From: Paulinella micropora | Lineage: Eukaryota > Cercozoa > Imbricatea > Euglyphida > Paulinellidae | Direction of reading: 5' to 3' | Length of the DNA stretch: 64,000 nt | Assembly (NCBI GenBank): GCA_019918135.1 | Contig: WBZZ01001447.1 | Span: forward strand, 52,501-116,500 | Shown here: piece after piece, positions 53,117 to 63,980 of the stretch | Numbering within the stretch: position 1 is the stretch's first letter | How the letters are laid out: every line of letters starts with the position of its first letter | Notes under the pieces: model-generated | The model's input: only the letters and a program-made list of their open reading frames with translations | The model's database searches: none | What the model was told of the DNA's origin: nothing | Translations under genes and position numbers: made by a program

Positions 53117-55213
53117 TTAAGGTCTGGAATCCGGCCCCGACCCCTCCGAAGCCCCCAACGGCTCTGTAGAGGCCACCTCCGGCTCTGGAGCAGTTTCCAC
53201 GCCCGGGTCTTCCATGTAGGTTCGGACGGCCGGTGCCGCGTGCCCCTGGCAACAATGGCACTCATGCTCCGCCTTATCCTCATCCAGAATAGCGGCTTTA
53301 TCGGCCTCGTATTCCTTCAGGCGTTGCACGGCCTCCTCTACAAAATGCTCCGTACAGCACTCTGTTTGGCCAACCCCCCGTTCCAACTGAATCATCATGA
53401 CCTTCCTATATTCCCCCTTCTTTGCCTCCATCACCCTAGGCTCTTTCCTGCTAGTCCCCGGATGAGCCTTATTGGCATAGAAGATCATGTTCGCCTGCAA
53501 GATATCCTTTTGATCCGTCCTCAATGCCAAGTCCTCAAACTCGTCCATCTGCTGCATCGCAGCCAGACATGCGGATGGAGTTGAGTAATTGACTCTTGAC
53601 AAAGAGTCGGCCACAATATTCTTCTTGCCGGGAATGTACTTGACGGTGAAGTCATAACACGATAGCAAAGCCTGCCACCTGGCCAGCCTGCCCGTGCAAT
53701 CGTTCGTCATCAACCACATAAGGTTCTGGTGGTCCGTTCTTACCATGATATCCCGTGACCCCCACAAGTATTCCCTGAGTCTTATAAACGACCAAACCAC
53801 CGCCAAGGCTTCCCTCTGCCTTGTACAGTAGTTCTGTTCCGCCCTGTTGAGCTTCCGGCTCAAGTACACGATCGGCCGTAAGACCCCTTTGTCGTCGTAT
53901 TGCTGTAGGACCGCCCCGATCGCATACTTAGACGCATCGGTGTCCAGCACATACTGCTTATCCACATCCGGCATCATCAAGATGCAATCCTTGTTATACT
54001 TGGGATCACGAGTCAACATTTCCTTAATGAACTCGAACGTCTCCTCCTGTTTAGGCGTCCACTCTCGCATGTCGCCTTTCAAGTACAGCTCTCTTACGGT
54101 TTGACCGTCTCCGACCAATTCGGAAAGAACTGACTGTAATATTGCGCAAGCACAATGAAGGAGAACAACTCCGACCGCGTCTGAGGCCGCTTAATGCCTT
54201 CCACAGCATCCCTCTTCTTAGCCGCAATCGCTACTGTCCCGTTCGAGATATCATATCCTAGGTATGTAACCTGTCGGGTGGCAAACTGGCATTTGTCCAA
54301 GTTCACCTTGAGACCAAACTCTCTCACCCGTCGGAAAACATCCTGTATATGGGCCAGGTGTTCCTCCATGGTATTGGAGTAGATAATAATATCATCTATG
54401 TAACAGAAAGCGTAATCCTCTGCCTTCTGTCCATATTTCTCCATAAACCCACCTGCCCGTTTATCCTCAAACTGTCGTCTGAGCATTTTCTGCATCGCTG
54501 CCTGAAATATGCCCGGTGAGTTCCTCAGACCCATTGGCAATACCTTCCATTGGTATAGCGTCATTCCCACTACAAACGCTGTAAGCCACCTGCTCTTTGC
54601 TGAGCGGGATCTGCCAGAACCCATTCTTGAGGTCCAATACCGAGTAAAATTTTGTGTGTTTTAACTTGCGCATACAGTCATTGATCTTGGGCAGCGGGTA
54701 CCGCTCACCCTCGATGATCTTGTTAGCCCGATAGTAATTCACACAAAACCTCAGCGCTCCATCCGGCTTTGGAACCATGCGTACATGCGACGAAATCGGG
54801 GAGTCCGAAAACTTTGTGAAATCATCTGCTTGTAACTCCTCCGCCTTCTCCTGGGCAATACTTTCCTCCTTACGGCCCAGGACAGACCTCCTAGAGGCAT
54901 GCGTGATATTCATCCCCGGAATCTTCCTGAGATGGGCCTCAAAATGCTTGACCGTCCCCGGCCTAGGCGGATCAAATATCTCCTTTCCCTTAGCAATCAC
55001 CTTCTGAAGGCTCTCAAGATTCTTTTCTTTTTCCTTTCCAATCCGCCCGCATCCGAGCAATTTTATCCTCCCATGACTGGGCATCCTTCCGATCCCTAAG
55101 TTCGGGTGCCTCAGCCATGTCCGACCACGCATCCTCCACCAGGCCATCCTCGGAGGGCATTTCCACCTCCTTCTGATGGTACTTGACTTCCGAAAATTCA
55201 TCCCATTTCCCAA
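53117..55213 (-). pseudogene. Gypsy element reverse transcriptase and RNase H
   Basis: Reverse transcriptase motifs: VPKPDGALRFCVNYYRANKI near 54760, FYSVLDLKNGFWQIPLSKEQ near 54630, VLPMGLRNSPGIFQAAMQKM near 54520, and FCYIDDIIIYSN near 54400. RNase H follows with YVLDTDASKYAIGAVLQQYD near 53940, SRKLNRAEQNYCTRQREALA near 53840 and TDHQNLMWL near 53740. RT, RNase H, then integrase is the Ty3/gypsy order. Broken, with several breaks. Confidence 0.88.
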
Positions 55214-56700
55214 GGTTCGCCATCCGATCCAGAATCAGCGCATACTGGATAGGCGCCCTTTTCGTGTAAAACCCTGTGAAGCACGTGAACGCTTGTTCCC
55301 GCACCTTCTGAATGTCACACCCTTTAAGTGAGTTTCGATATGCCAACCCCTGTTCCCTAGTGCCCAATCTACATGCAATCACCAAATGTTGCTTCCTAGA
55401 TGGCACTGGGATTGGGTGATCCGCGATCCGGTCCAAAACCTCATCCGCCCATAGTGCGTTGTCATGGAACGGTAAGACAACAGAGAACGGTTTATCACCC
55501 GCGAAATACTTCGTGAGCCACTTCATTGTCTCTCCGGAATTCCGCGGACAAAGAGGTTTGTCACCCCACATGTCCCCCACGAAATCCAAAATTTCTTCCT
55601 CCATTTCCCCCGTTGACACCCACATCGATATCAACGGTTCAACAACGGCCTATTCGCCCGTGATGCCTTTGCATGGAAGCAGTACTGGTTCTGAAGGAAC
55701 ACATAAGGTCCCTTCTTTCCATCCCTGAACCCGCCCATTCCTGCCTCCACCTTGATGTTATGTTCTTCCATGGTGCAAGCCATAATCTGAGCCGACCGGC
55801 CCTGAATTAAGTCCTCCACCGTTGCCTTTTCCCAACGTCGAACAACCTTCCTAGCCTTTCCCGCAAGCCCGCGTTACTCGGGTTGGAAATCCTTATAATA
55901 ATTTTCCAACGCCGGGTGTTGATATGGCTTCGGTATGACCATCTGCACCCTTGCGCTTCGCGCAATTGCATGTGGGTCACCGACGCCGTCCGTGTCGTGC
56001 TTAGTGTATGACACCGCGTAAGTATCCGTATGGAAGGGAGGAACCTCCGACCGGCCCCTCACCATATCCTCCGCGTCGTCATCACTACTTCCGTAGTGCA
56101 TTAAACCTGACCGGCAATCAATTAATGTATTCATCCTATTGAGTTGCATGAATCCAATCAGCAACTCTCCCGAATACTCCGGACAGACATAGAACTGGAT
56201 GTCAAAGGACTTTAATAATAATACCGGAGTAGAGTTCAATGGTCAAGACCATTGTCCCCGTAACCTCCGCCCTCGCCTTTCCATTCACCCCTTCTATTCT
56301 TCCTTTAATAGGCAACATATTCCGTCCAACCACGCCTTTATTGCCGCCACGAATCCCGCCCCCGCGATGTCTTAAAATTAGCCAACGTATCGTTAGCCGA
56401 TTATCTCATACCCACTCAAAGTTCACAACTTGAGGTAAACCTGAGCAACGCATAGGCTTCGTGTTGCGGTAGCATCATCTCTAGGCGCAGAGTCCTTCAT
56501 CTGCGGATAATATAATGAAAGTGTAGCATCATACACTCCGCTCGTCCGGTTCGACAGCCCGCTTTTAATACCTCCCTCAGAGGCTAAAAAGTCCGTGACC
56601 TCCAATATGCCATAACATATGATGAATGACATATTTGCTTATCGAAACCGTCGATGATTTCCGTCTTTATAGCCCTTTCCATCCCACGGCTCCGTCAGCT
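55214..56700 (-). pseudogene. Gypsy element protease region and linker
   Basis: The stretch around 56240-55900 (FDIQFYVCPEYSGELLIGFM, NRMNTLIDCRSGLMHY) resembles the second half of a retropepsin followed by an acidic linker. 55634-55014 encodes a Trp-rich segment of unknown role. The active-site motif was not identified with confidence. Broken. Confidence 0.5.
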
Positions 56701-57335
56701 ATGTCATAGCTGCCCAAGTGAATGAAATCTGACACGCAGCCATAGATGTCCGAATGGCTTTACCGTCATGTCTCCATATTTATACAGTGCGTCCCACACC
56801 GTATAGATTTCAGTGACAGTCCTTCCAGCCGGCTTCAAAACCATTCAATTCAGTACGGTAATCACTTCGAAATCCATAGTGACATCCCATCACTAAGTCC
56901 CATAGTGACATCCGTCACTTCCGCCTTCAAAGCGTACCGTCGAATATCAGCCAACCGGTTGCCGAAAGAAAAGATAAGAGAAAAAAAACTTTAATGAAAA
57001 CTTATGTATTAATACACACTCGGTCAGTCTCCTCAGTGTGACCAAACCATGTATTAACCCTTAACCGGTTTCAATCCCCAAAAGTGGCTTCAATCCCCAA
57101 AGGTGGTTTGAATTTTTGAGTTGAATAAAAACATAAATACCAATCGAAACAAGCTGTACTACGCTGCAAATGTAATATTTACGTGTTGGGGAAGCTATCA
57201 GTGAAAACCAGAATGTCATAGCTTTTCTAGAAGTGACTTAAATATGAAACTGAAACCAGGCACCAACCACTTTTTTTCACGAATTTTCGTTGCCTTTTTT
57301 TACGTGGCGGGGACCTTTTTTTTTTTTTCAACATC

Positions 57336-57648
57336 ATGTCTGCGCACCAAGAGCTTCTCACAGTCCGTGTGCGTCTTCCGGTCAGGGAATTTGGTGAGAC
57401 TTATGCCAAACAAAAATGGCCTGATGACTGGAAGACGAGGGAGATTGAGGGTACTGTTTCTCGACAGTATGGTCGTACAAAAGACAAGTTTTGGATGAAG
57501 TGGGATGCGGAGGATGAAGACGATTCCATGATGATTGCTTCGGAGATTATCAAACACAGAATTGAAGGGAGTGGCTCTGCCGATAACGGCATACTTGGGC
57601 AAGGCCAGGAAATCGACGGAGATGCCAAAAATGCAATAAATGCTGGGT
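57336..57648 (+). CDS. piggyBac gene, probable exon 1 with VRVR domain
   Basis: MSAHQELLTVRVRLPVREFG is followed by GETYAKQKWP, GTVSRQYGRTKDKFWMKWD and an acidic end. A splice from GT at 57649 to AG ending at 57710 joins it in frame to an acidic stretch (EDGLIPSDPDDDDY). The first 50 residues resemble the small domain of copia A at 33778. As part of the transposase it would form an N-terminal extension. Splicing is predicted from GT/AG and frame only. Confidence 0.5.
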
Positions 57649-57710
57649 AGACTTGTTTTTCTTGAACCTCGAATTTTTCTTGTGATGTCGAATGGTTTCT
57701 CTGCGTGTTT

Positions 57711-57766
57711 GCAGTGAGGACGGCTTGATACCCAGCGACCCTGATGACGATGACTATGTGTACCTA
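57711..57766 (+). CDS. piggyBac gene, possible short acidic exon
   Basis: From the acceptor at 57710 the frame reads GEDGLIPSDPDDDD and onward. Where it ends is uncertain. A donor near 57777 joined to the acceptor at 57913 would keep the frame of the main transposase exon. Low confidence in exact borders. Confidence 0.35.
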
Positions 57767-57930
57767 TCCCTACCTGGTTTCAGCTATTTTGTGCAATTTG
57801 CTTCTGTTTTGTTGTCGGCCAAGGACGATGCTGGAAGTATAGTAGATTTCTGTACTTCCATACATGCATCGGCGTTGGCTGTCAGTATTCCTTACTGTAC
57901 TGTTTTCCAACAGACCGCCAGAGTCGGGGG

Positions 57931-59737
57931 ATGAGTCGGGTAGTTCAATCGATGGAAGAGGATAAAAAAGAAGGAGATATGGACAACAAACGAGCCCCTC
58001 ATCCCAGCGACTCACGTGTCAGTGACGATGATGTCGAAGAAGATGAGGGGTCTGGTGAAGACGAGGAGGAGGATCCGGCACTAGAGATTGACGAAGGCGA
58101 TAGCCTACCTGCCAGTGAGTTCAAAGATGTCAAAGAATGGAAGGTGGGTGTTGCACCTCCTCGTGTGCTTCCGGCATTCGAAGGGCAGTCCAGGGCATCA
58201 CTTTCTGTGCGTTCCCCCGACCTCCTCAGTATGGTGGATATTTTCTTTATGTTCTTACCCACGCAATTCTGGCAGAATGTCACAAGAAACACCAACAAGT
58301 ATGCAACCTGGAAACGTAATCTCAACCCCTCAGAGCGTCAGCAGCCTTGGGTACCCGTGACACTATCTGACATACTTTCATTTTTGGCGATCCTTATAAT
58401 GATGGGGGTGATGGGGTTGCCTGCTGAAACAGATTATTGGATTGGCGCTGTGTCAGACTTCTGGCATTCGCCAGACCTTGCAAGCATCATGGGGTACGTG
58501 AGGTATCAGAATATCAAACGTTATTTTCATCTCACTGACCCCCGTCTGGCAGCTCCTCGTGACTCCCCTCAGTATGACAAACTTTTCAATGTTCGAGTCT
58601 TTATTGAGATTATACAAGAAAATTTTCCTAGGCTGTGGGAATTGGGTCAGTGGGTGTCAATCGACGAGGGAATGATCCCTTTTAAAGGGCGTACCTACCT
58701 CAGGCAATACTTACCGAAAAAACACATCAAATGGGGATTCAAACTGTTTGCTCTGTGCTGTTCAGTAACAGGCTATTTTTATACGCTGCTTTGTTATGAG
58801 GGTGAGGGAACGGTGCAGGACGATTCTGGGCACGGAATGACGTATGCAGTTGTTATGAAGCTTTTAGACCTAGCCGGCATCGACCAAAGCGGCAGGATCA
58901 TCGCTTTAGATAGGTTTTACACAGGGCTGCAGTTGTTTTTTGACTGTGTCCTAAAGAGGGGCATCAACTGCATTGGCACTGTTGTCAAACCCAGGCTGAG
59001 GGCGGCAAAGGAGCTACTGGACGAAGTCAAGAAGAATAGTGACCGGGGCACGTCCGCGATGGTCACTTGGAGTCATAACGGAGTCACTATGCATGCTGTT
59101 GCTTGGAAAGACACACAGGTAGTTTATTTTTTGTCAACTGTGTTGGGGGGTACCATGAGCCACGTCGAAAGGAGGCTGCATGGGGGGGGGGGGGGGTGGA
59201 GCTACGGTTCCAGTGAATTGTTTTGAAATTTGCAAGACATACACTCAGCACATGGGCGGCGTTGATACAGGCGATCAGTTACGACTTCGTTACGGAGTTG
59301 AGAAGGCGGTAAGATTCAACAAGCCTTGGTTCAAGTTATTTGCGGGTTTGTTAGATGCTGCGGTTACAAACACAACTATCATCTACAAACAGTTTCATGA
59401 AGAAAAAACACGCAAAGACATGCTCAAGGAACTTATTGAGGGTTTGGTGTCTTACGCGGGGCTTTTTGGAGGTTCTAGGAGCGCAGCGAGGGGCAAGCGT
59501 GTGATATGCCCTGGCCATTTGGTAAGTCTTACAAACGAGGCGAGTGATGGTAAGCGCGGCGCGGGTAAGCAGAACTCGGTTTGTTGTGCGGTGTGTGCTA
59601 GTAATGGAATCCGCAAGCGTACCAGTGCTTATTGCAGCGATTGTCGCTATTTTTTTTGCCGAACTGGAGAATGTTTTCCGTGGCACACAGCCAATCATTT
59701 CGTTCCATCTGGGAAATGTAAGAGGCAGCCGTTGTGA
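57931..59737 (+). pseudogene. piggyBac transposase, main exon (DDE_Tnp_1_7)
   Basis: An acidic N-terminal region is followed by the DDE_Tnp_1_7 core: YFHLTDPRLAAPRDSPQYDK, SIDEGMIPFKGRTYLRQYLP with the first catalytic Asp at 58663-58665, ALDRFYTG with the second at 58909-58911, and HMGGVDTGDQLRLRYG with the third at 59264-59266. The C terminus has the Cys-rich finger CCAVCASN...CSDCRYFFC typical of the family. A run of 15 G (59182-59196) shifts the frame between the second and third Asp. This is either a real inactivating slip or a sequencing length error. If the run has the wrong length, the gene is otherwise open. Confidence 0.88.
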
Positions 59738-59936
59738 CAGTGATTGTCAAGGTTTTATTAGTTATTAAAGAACTGTTTTTTTACACAATTAGCTTCCACC
59801 TGGTATAATTCAATTGAATTTAATAATATAACTGTCAAAAACCACAAATAGGGATTAAAAAACGTGAAATTGTGTCGGATCCCCAAACGTGGCTTTAGAT
59901 CCCCAAAAGTGGCAAACCGGTTAAGGGTTAACACAT

Positions 59937-60535
59937 TTCCAATGCATTCCAATGCAATCCCATGCAATCCCATGCAATCCAATGCAATCCCATGCAATCC
60001 AATGCAATCCAATGCAATCCAATGCAATCCAATGCAATCCAATGCAATCCAATGCAATCCATTGCATTCCAATGCAATCCAAGGCAATCCCATGCAATCC
60101 CATGCAATCCCATGCAATCCAATGCATTCCAATGCAATCCAATGTAATCAATTGCATTCCAATGCAACCCAATGCAATCAAATTCAATCCAATGCAATCC
60201 AATGCAATCCAATGCAATCCCATGCAATCCCATGCATTCCAATGCAATCCAATGCAATCCAATGCAATCCAATGCAATTCATTGCATTCCAATGCAATCC
60301 AGATGCAATCCAATGCAATCCAGATGCAATCCCATGCATTCCCATGCATTCCAATGCAATCCCATGCAATCCATTGCATTCCGATGCAATCCAATGCAAC
60401 CCAGATGCAATCCAGATGCAATCCAATGCAATCCATATGCAATCCAGATGCAATCCAATGCATACCGATGCAATCCAATGCATATCCAATGCATTCCAAT
60501 GCATATCCAATGCAATCCAATGCAATCCAATGCAT
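59937..60535. repeat. 10-bp satellite (CCAATGCAAT)n
   Basis: About 60 units of CCAATGCAAT and near variants (CCCATGCAAT, CCATTGCATT, CCAGATGCAAT). The left two thirds keep a 10-bp beat; the right third includes 11- to 13-bp units. It starts a few bases after the piggyBac right TTAA. Long open frames on both strands here are a by-product of the repeat. Confidence 0.95.
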
Positions 60536-60540
60536 AGAGA

Positions 60541-61135
60541 AGAAAGACATGCACCCTCTCATCCCAGATAAAAAAATAAATAAAAGAGATATGCCCTTCC
60601 ACTCACAACAGGAGAGAAAAGAGAGACAACACACCAGCTCACATCCTCCCACAGATAGACACAATGCATGCTTCTTTCCCATAATGATTGCTGGCCGCTC
60701 TGACACTGCCTGCTAGGCGCATAATGGGTCCTTCCCTGCACCAGCTGCAGACATCTTCCACAGCAGACCAGTTCAACCACCTGTGCTTCTCACTCAACTA
60801 ACCATGAGAGAGCACCAGGCTAAACGAAACAAACATACCATGTGTCAAAGTCAGCAACAAACCCAGTATCGCTGACATGTTGACCTCCTAGGTGTCAAGG
60901 TCCAAGTTTGGAGTTCTTCCCTGTTTCTCCAAAACCCCCCTTACCACCTGTAGTTTCCCTTGCCCGAGACGACTGCGAGCACTATCTCACACGACTAGTA
61001 CAGCGTACTGATAGTTGAGAAGCTATCTCACCAAGACACAGTCAACAACAGTGACTGATTGTCCCCAGAGAGTGTGTCGTTCCAAATTCCAAATTCCAAA
61101 ATTTATGAGTTCGAAAAAGGCATAGGGACTCCAAA
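60541..61135 (-). other. Gypsy element leader next to the 5' LTR
   Basis: No gene seen. At its right end, on the minus strand, TGGAGTCCCTATGCC follows the LTR directly after two bases and is the likely primer-binding site. The gag normally expected after it was not recognised. Confidence 0.5.
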
Positions 61136-61789
61136 TGTATTAAGACCGGAGGTCTTACCCTTACGAGCTCAATAATAAAAAGGAATTTAATAATTACGTT
61201 GAACACAACTGGTTCGAACTAACCTTCACTTCTAAAGTAGAAAGGGGAGTAAAGTCTGAACCCAAACAACAAGTCAGAGGGAAAAACCGTTAAAAACGGA
61301 GTGTCCCTTTGGACTGTCAACTGACACGTTTCGTTACGTCCGTAACCTGAACAAATGCCAAAACATACCCAAACAACAACCCATAAGTGCAATTTCCCTT
61401 ATTTAGCAAAAACTTCCCAGTCACGGGAAAAAAATGCCAAATTTCACTGAATGTAGAAGGATCGGGTCAACGCTATTAATGTGGGAGATTATTCAATATG
61501 GATGCTACATAATCATGTAATCTGCATCCTGAAAACCTTTCTCTACTCAGGTAAACGGTTACGTGTTAGATGTAGGTTTTAAGGTCCTATGATATCCAAG
61601 CATGAGTCCCGGCTTTCTTCTCATATTCCATATCCTAAAACCACGTTAAAACCGGATGTATTAATTAGAACCGGAAATGTAATAAGAATTCATCTTAAAA
61701 TACATTTAATAACAAGAAATTACTTCCACTAGTAAATTCCCGTAAACTGTAATAGCGTAAAAACGATGTAGTATACCGTGGGTGTTACA
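61136..61789 (-). repeat. 5' LTR of the gypsy element (uninterrupted copy)
   Basis: 654 bp, homologous to the split copy at 46184-50313. Contains the unoccupied mini-PLV target (CTGAAAACCTTTCTCTACTC near 61530-61550). GATG (61790-61793) matches 46180-46183. Confidence 0.88.
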
Positions 61790-61793
61790 GATG

Positions 61794-62280
61794 GGAAGGA
61801 AGAAAGAAACCTTTATTACTTTCACTTGAAACTTGAAAATTTATTATCGTAACAGCAAACACTTAAGCCATCCACCGTCCTTATTCCTACAAGTGGCAAT
61901 AATTATATTAAATATTAAAACTGTTTCATCTGCTCTGGGTAGTAAACTTTCAAAAACATTACTCTGCAGAAATTTTCAGACTCCCGTGCTTTTTTGAATT
62001 TATTTCATCTCGATCTCAAAAAATTAATTCATGATTTACTCTACTCCGCCCCGATCCACTCCAAAATTTTTCTTACAGAAAGTTCGCCCAAAAATCATTC
62101 TTTTTATTAAAACCAAGACCCGCTCAACTTCTACTTATTCACTCAAGTTGCGACGTCACTACGCCAGACGAATATGCCGCATCTATGCTTTCAATAAATT
62201 TATACAGCAATGTGGGGATCAATGAGAAAAGAAAAAATATATATATTATAACAAAAAAAACTAAGATTCTTATTGAATGA
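61794..62280. other. Intergenic sequence
   Basis: AT-rich, no supported gene. A 64-codon open frame at 62031-62225 has no recognisable feature. Confidence 0.5.
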
Positions 62281-62590
62281 GCAGATGCAAGGTAGACAAC
62301 ATTTTTACATATCTAGGAAATAATAATTAAATAATATTACCTAGGTATATCTAGGAAATAATAATTAAATAATATTACCTAGGTCAGTCCCTCAGCTCGT
62401 TTTCTGTTCGGAAATCACAGGTGATTAGACCGTTGCACTTGTTCGTCCGGTTGACAGGTTCTCTAATTTTATGGGCAGATGCAAGATAGAACATTTTAAA
62501 TAATTAAATAACATTATCTAGGTCAGTCCCTCAACTGATTGTCTGTTCGGAAATCACAGGTGATTAGACCGTTGCACTCGGTCGTCCTGC
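62281..62590. repeat. Tandem duplications between gypsy and the carrier gene
   Basis: A 38-bp unit (ATCTAGGAAATAATAATTAA...) occurs twice at 62311-62386. A larger unit ending in CAGTCCCTCAGCTC... TCACAGGTGATTAGACCGTT (about 62281-62435) is repeated in shortened form at about 62475-62575. Confidence 0.85.
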
Positions 62591-62730
62591 ATCATATGTG
62601 ACCCCACTGAACAAAAAGCGTAAGCCGTGAACTTCGCCCGAGTATCTTTCTGCACACGGATTTGCACAAACATGCATTTCCATGTTCTCTTTCGCACACA
62701 TTTTCTACAAAACATAACAAAGTTAAACTT

Positions 62731-62934
62731 AAATCGTTTTCTCACCCTCTCGCGTGCTCTGGGTACAGGCAACAGGCTCTTGCAGAGGAGCAGCAAGTAA
62801 GCAACCTCGCAAGCCCCCCTAAATCGTTTTCTCACCCTCTCGCTCTCGCGTGCTCTGGGTACAGGCAACAGGCTCTTGCAGAGGAGCAGCAAGTAAGTAA
62901 CCTCGCAAGCCCCCCCCCCCCCCCCCCCCCCCCC
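62731..62934. repeat. 90-bp tandem duplication and 25-C run in the carrier 3' region
   Basis: 62731-62820 and 62821-62910 are near-identical copies beginning AAATCGTTTTCTCACCC. A run of about 25 C follows (62910-62934), only 15 bp from the stop codon of the minus-strand carrier gene. It probably lies in the 3' UTR or just beyond. Confidence 0.9.
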
Positions 62935-62948
62935 AATTTGCAGCCCAC

Positions 62949-63538
62949 CTATTCGCCGACTGCTCCACTTCCGCCCATGGCACGGTTAATCTCGGAGTAG
63001 AACACCAGCACCAAGGCAGCTCCGACGGTACGGAGAGCGTTAGCACCAGCACCCTTGAAGAACGCAGTGAATCCTTCATCAGCCATGATCTTGCCGAAGC
63101 AGTCGGCTGTGCCCTTGTACATCCATTCAGACTGAGGCTTCTCGGACTGCATTTGCAGACGACGACGAACTGTGTCGAAGGGGTATGACACATAGCCAGC
63201 TGCGATAGCCGCCGACTGAGCGCAGGCGAAGGTAGAAGCAGCACGAGCGATGTTGCTTTCGGACTTTCCGTATGGGTTATTTTCCATCAGGGTGTCGAAC
63301 AGACCGAAATATGCACCACGGTAGGGAATGATACCGGTGACAGACACACCGAAACCATTGTAAAGACCAAGAGGACCGCTAGGACCCTTGGCGGTCTTGA
63401 CGAGACAATCTGCAAGACCTTTAAATTGCCTTTCACCCTTCCCGACATCGGAGGCTAGGCGAGTACGAGCATAGTCGAGAGGATACACGATCAGAAGCGA
63501 TCCAGCACCGGCAAGACCACCAGACGCGATGTTAACAC
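62949..63538 (-). CDS. Mitochondrial ADP/ATP carrier, last exon
   Basis: This exon encodes the second and third carrier repeats: [20 protein letters not shown], the signature [28 protein letters not shown], then the third-repeat signature [14 protein letters not shown] and [20 protein letters not shown], ending AVGE and TAG. Proteins of this family exchange ADP for ATP across the inner mitochondrial membrane. The ADP/ATP carrier hallmark is usually RRRMMM; here it reads RRRLQM. The exon starts after AG at 63539-63540; the junction codon restores FGVN. Confidence 0.9.
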
Positions 63539-63644
63539 CTGCAAAATGAAGCACGAGAAAGCATGAAAAACTGACCTGGCGAGAAGGGCACGGCAAAGAT
63601 AAACATCGTTTTTGCAAACATTCGAAAAAAGTCAAGCTGGGGAC
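63539..63644 (-). other. Carrier gene intron 2
   Basis: GT at 63644-63643 and AG at 63540-63539 (minus strand), 106 bp. The junction gives [12 protein letters not shown], matching carrier proteins. A second donor GTCAGT at about 63575 would leave an intron of under 40 bp and add about 23 unusual residues, so I prefer the longer intron. Confidence 0.65.
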
Positions 63645-63840
63645 CGAAGGACTTGAGCTTCTCCTTCTTTTTGTCGAACTTGGGGAATGCAGCTTTGATA
63701 GAATCCTTAAACGCCAGGTTGAAGGCTTGGGTTGGGAAGTATCGAATGATGTTCGTCAAGTTTCCTCGCCAGAACGCGGCAATGCCTTGTTCAGTGGAAA
63801 TGCGGGTGAAGCAGTTGACGATGCCTGTGTAGCGTGGCAC
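63645..63840 (-). CDS. Mitochondrial ADP/ATP carrier, internal exon
   Basis: Encodes [40 protein letters not shown] and [20 protein letters not shown], the end of the first carrier repeat and the loop to the second. FWRGN and RYFPTQAFN are hallmark phrases of ADP/ATP carriers. AG at 63842-63841 precedes it. Confidence 0.9.
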
Positions 63841-63980
63841 CTGTATCGAGAAAAAGAGAGAAAGGAAGAGTAGGTATTTCCTTCAGAGGTACTAAAGATG
63901 ATGTGTGGAACATTTTCACCACACGAATACAATCACACCTTTCAAATTAACAGCAACCACAATTTACCCCTTAAAATTAC
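63841..63980 (-). other. Carrier gene intron 1 (of those visible)
   Basis: GT at 63980-63979 and AG at 63842-63841 (minus strand), 140 bp, with a pyrimidine-rich stretch before the AG. Confidence 0.7.

Larger units (their letters stand above)
57058..59927 (+). mobile_element. piggyBac-type DNA transposon
   Basis: 14-bp terminal inverted repeats CCCTTAACCGGTTT are flanked by TTAA at 57054-57057 and 59928-59931, the piggyBac signature. The motif TCCCCAAA-A/G/C-GTGG occurs twice inside each end, in the same orientation at both ends rather than inverted. The transposase gene lies on the + strand. The element sits inside the leader of the minus-strand gypsy element. Confidence 0.93.
46184..61789 (-). 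mobile_element. Ty3/gypsy-type LTR retrotransposon (fossil) carrying three insertions or expansions
   Basis: The LTR ends are TGTATTAAG...TGTTACA as read on the + strand. GATG lies outside both ends (46180-46183 and 61790-61793). On the minus strand the order is LTR, primer site, leader, protease, reverse transcriptase, RNase H, integrase, polypurine tract, LTR, which is Ty3/gypsy. The 3' LTR holds a 3.4-kb mini-PLV, and the leader holds a piggyBac transposon and a satellite. A separate gag was not recognised. The LTRs differ by substitutions and indels, and the coding part has several breaks, so it is clearly older than copia B. Confidence 0.85.

Noticed and set aside
59864-60716. Long overlapping open frames on both strands through the CCAATGCAAT array
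   Set aside because: They are produced by the 10-bp repeat, occur in several frames and both strands, and encode only monotonous SNAIQCNPMQ or CIGLHWIALD strings.
62031-62225. 64-codon open frame in the intergenic stretch
   Set aside because: Lys/Thr-rich, no domain or context, expected by chance.
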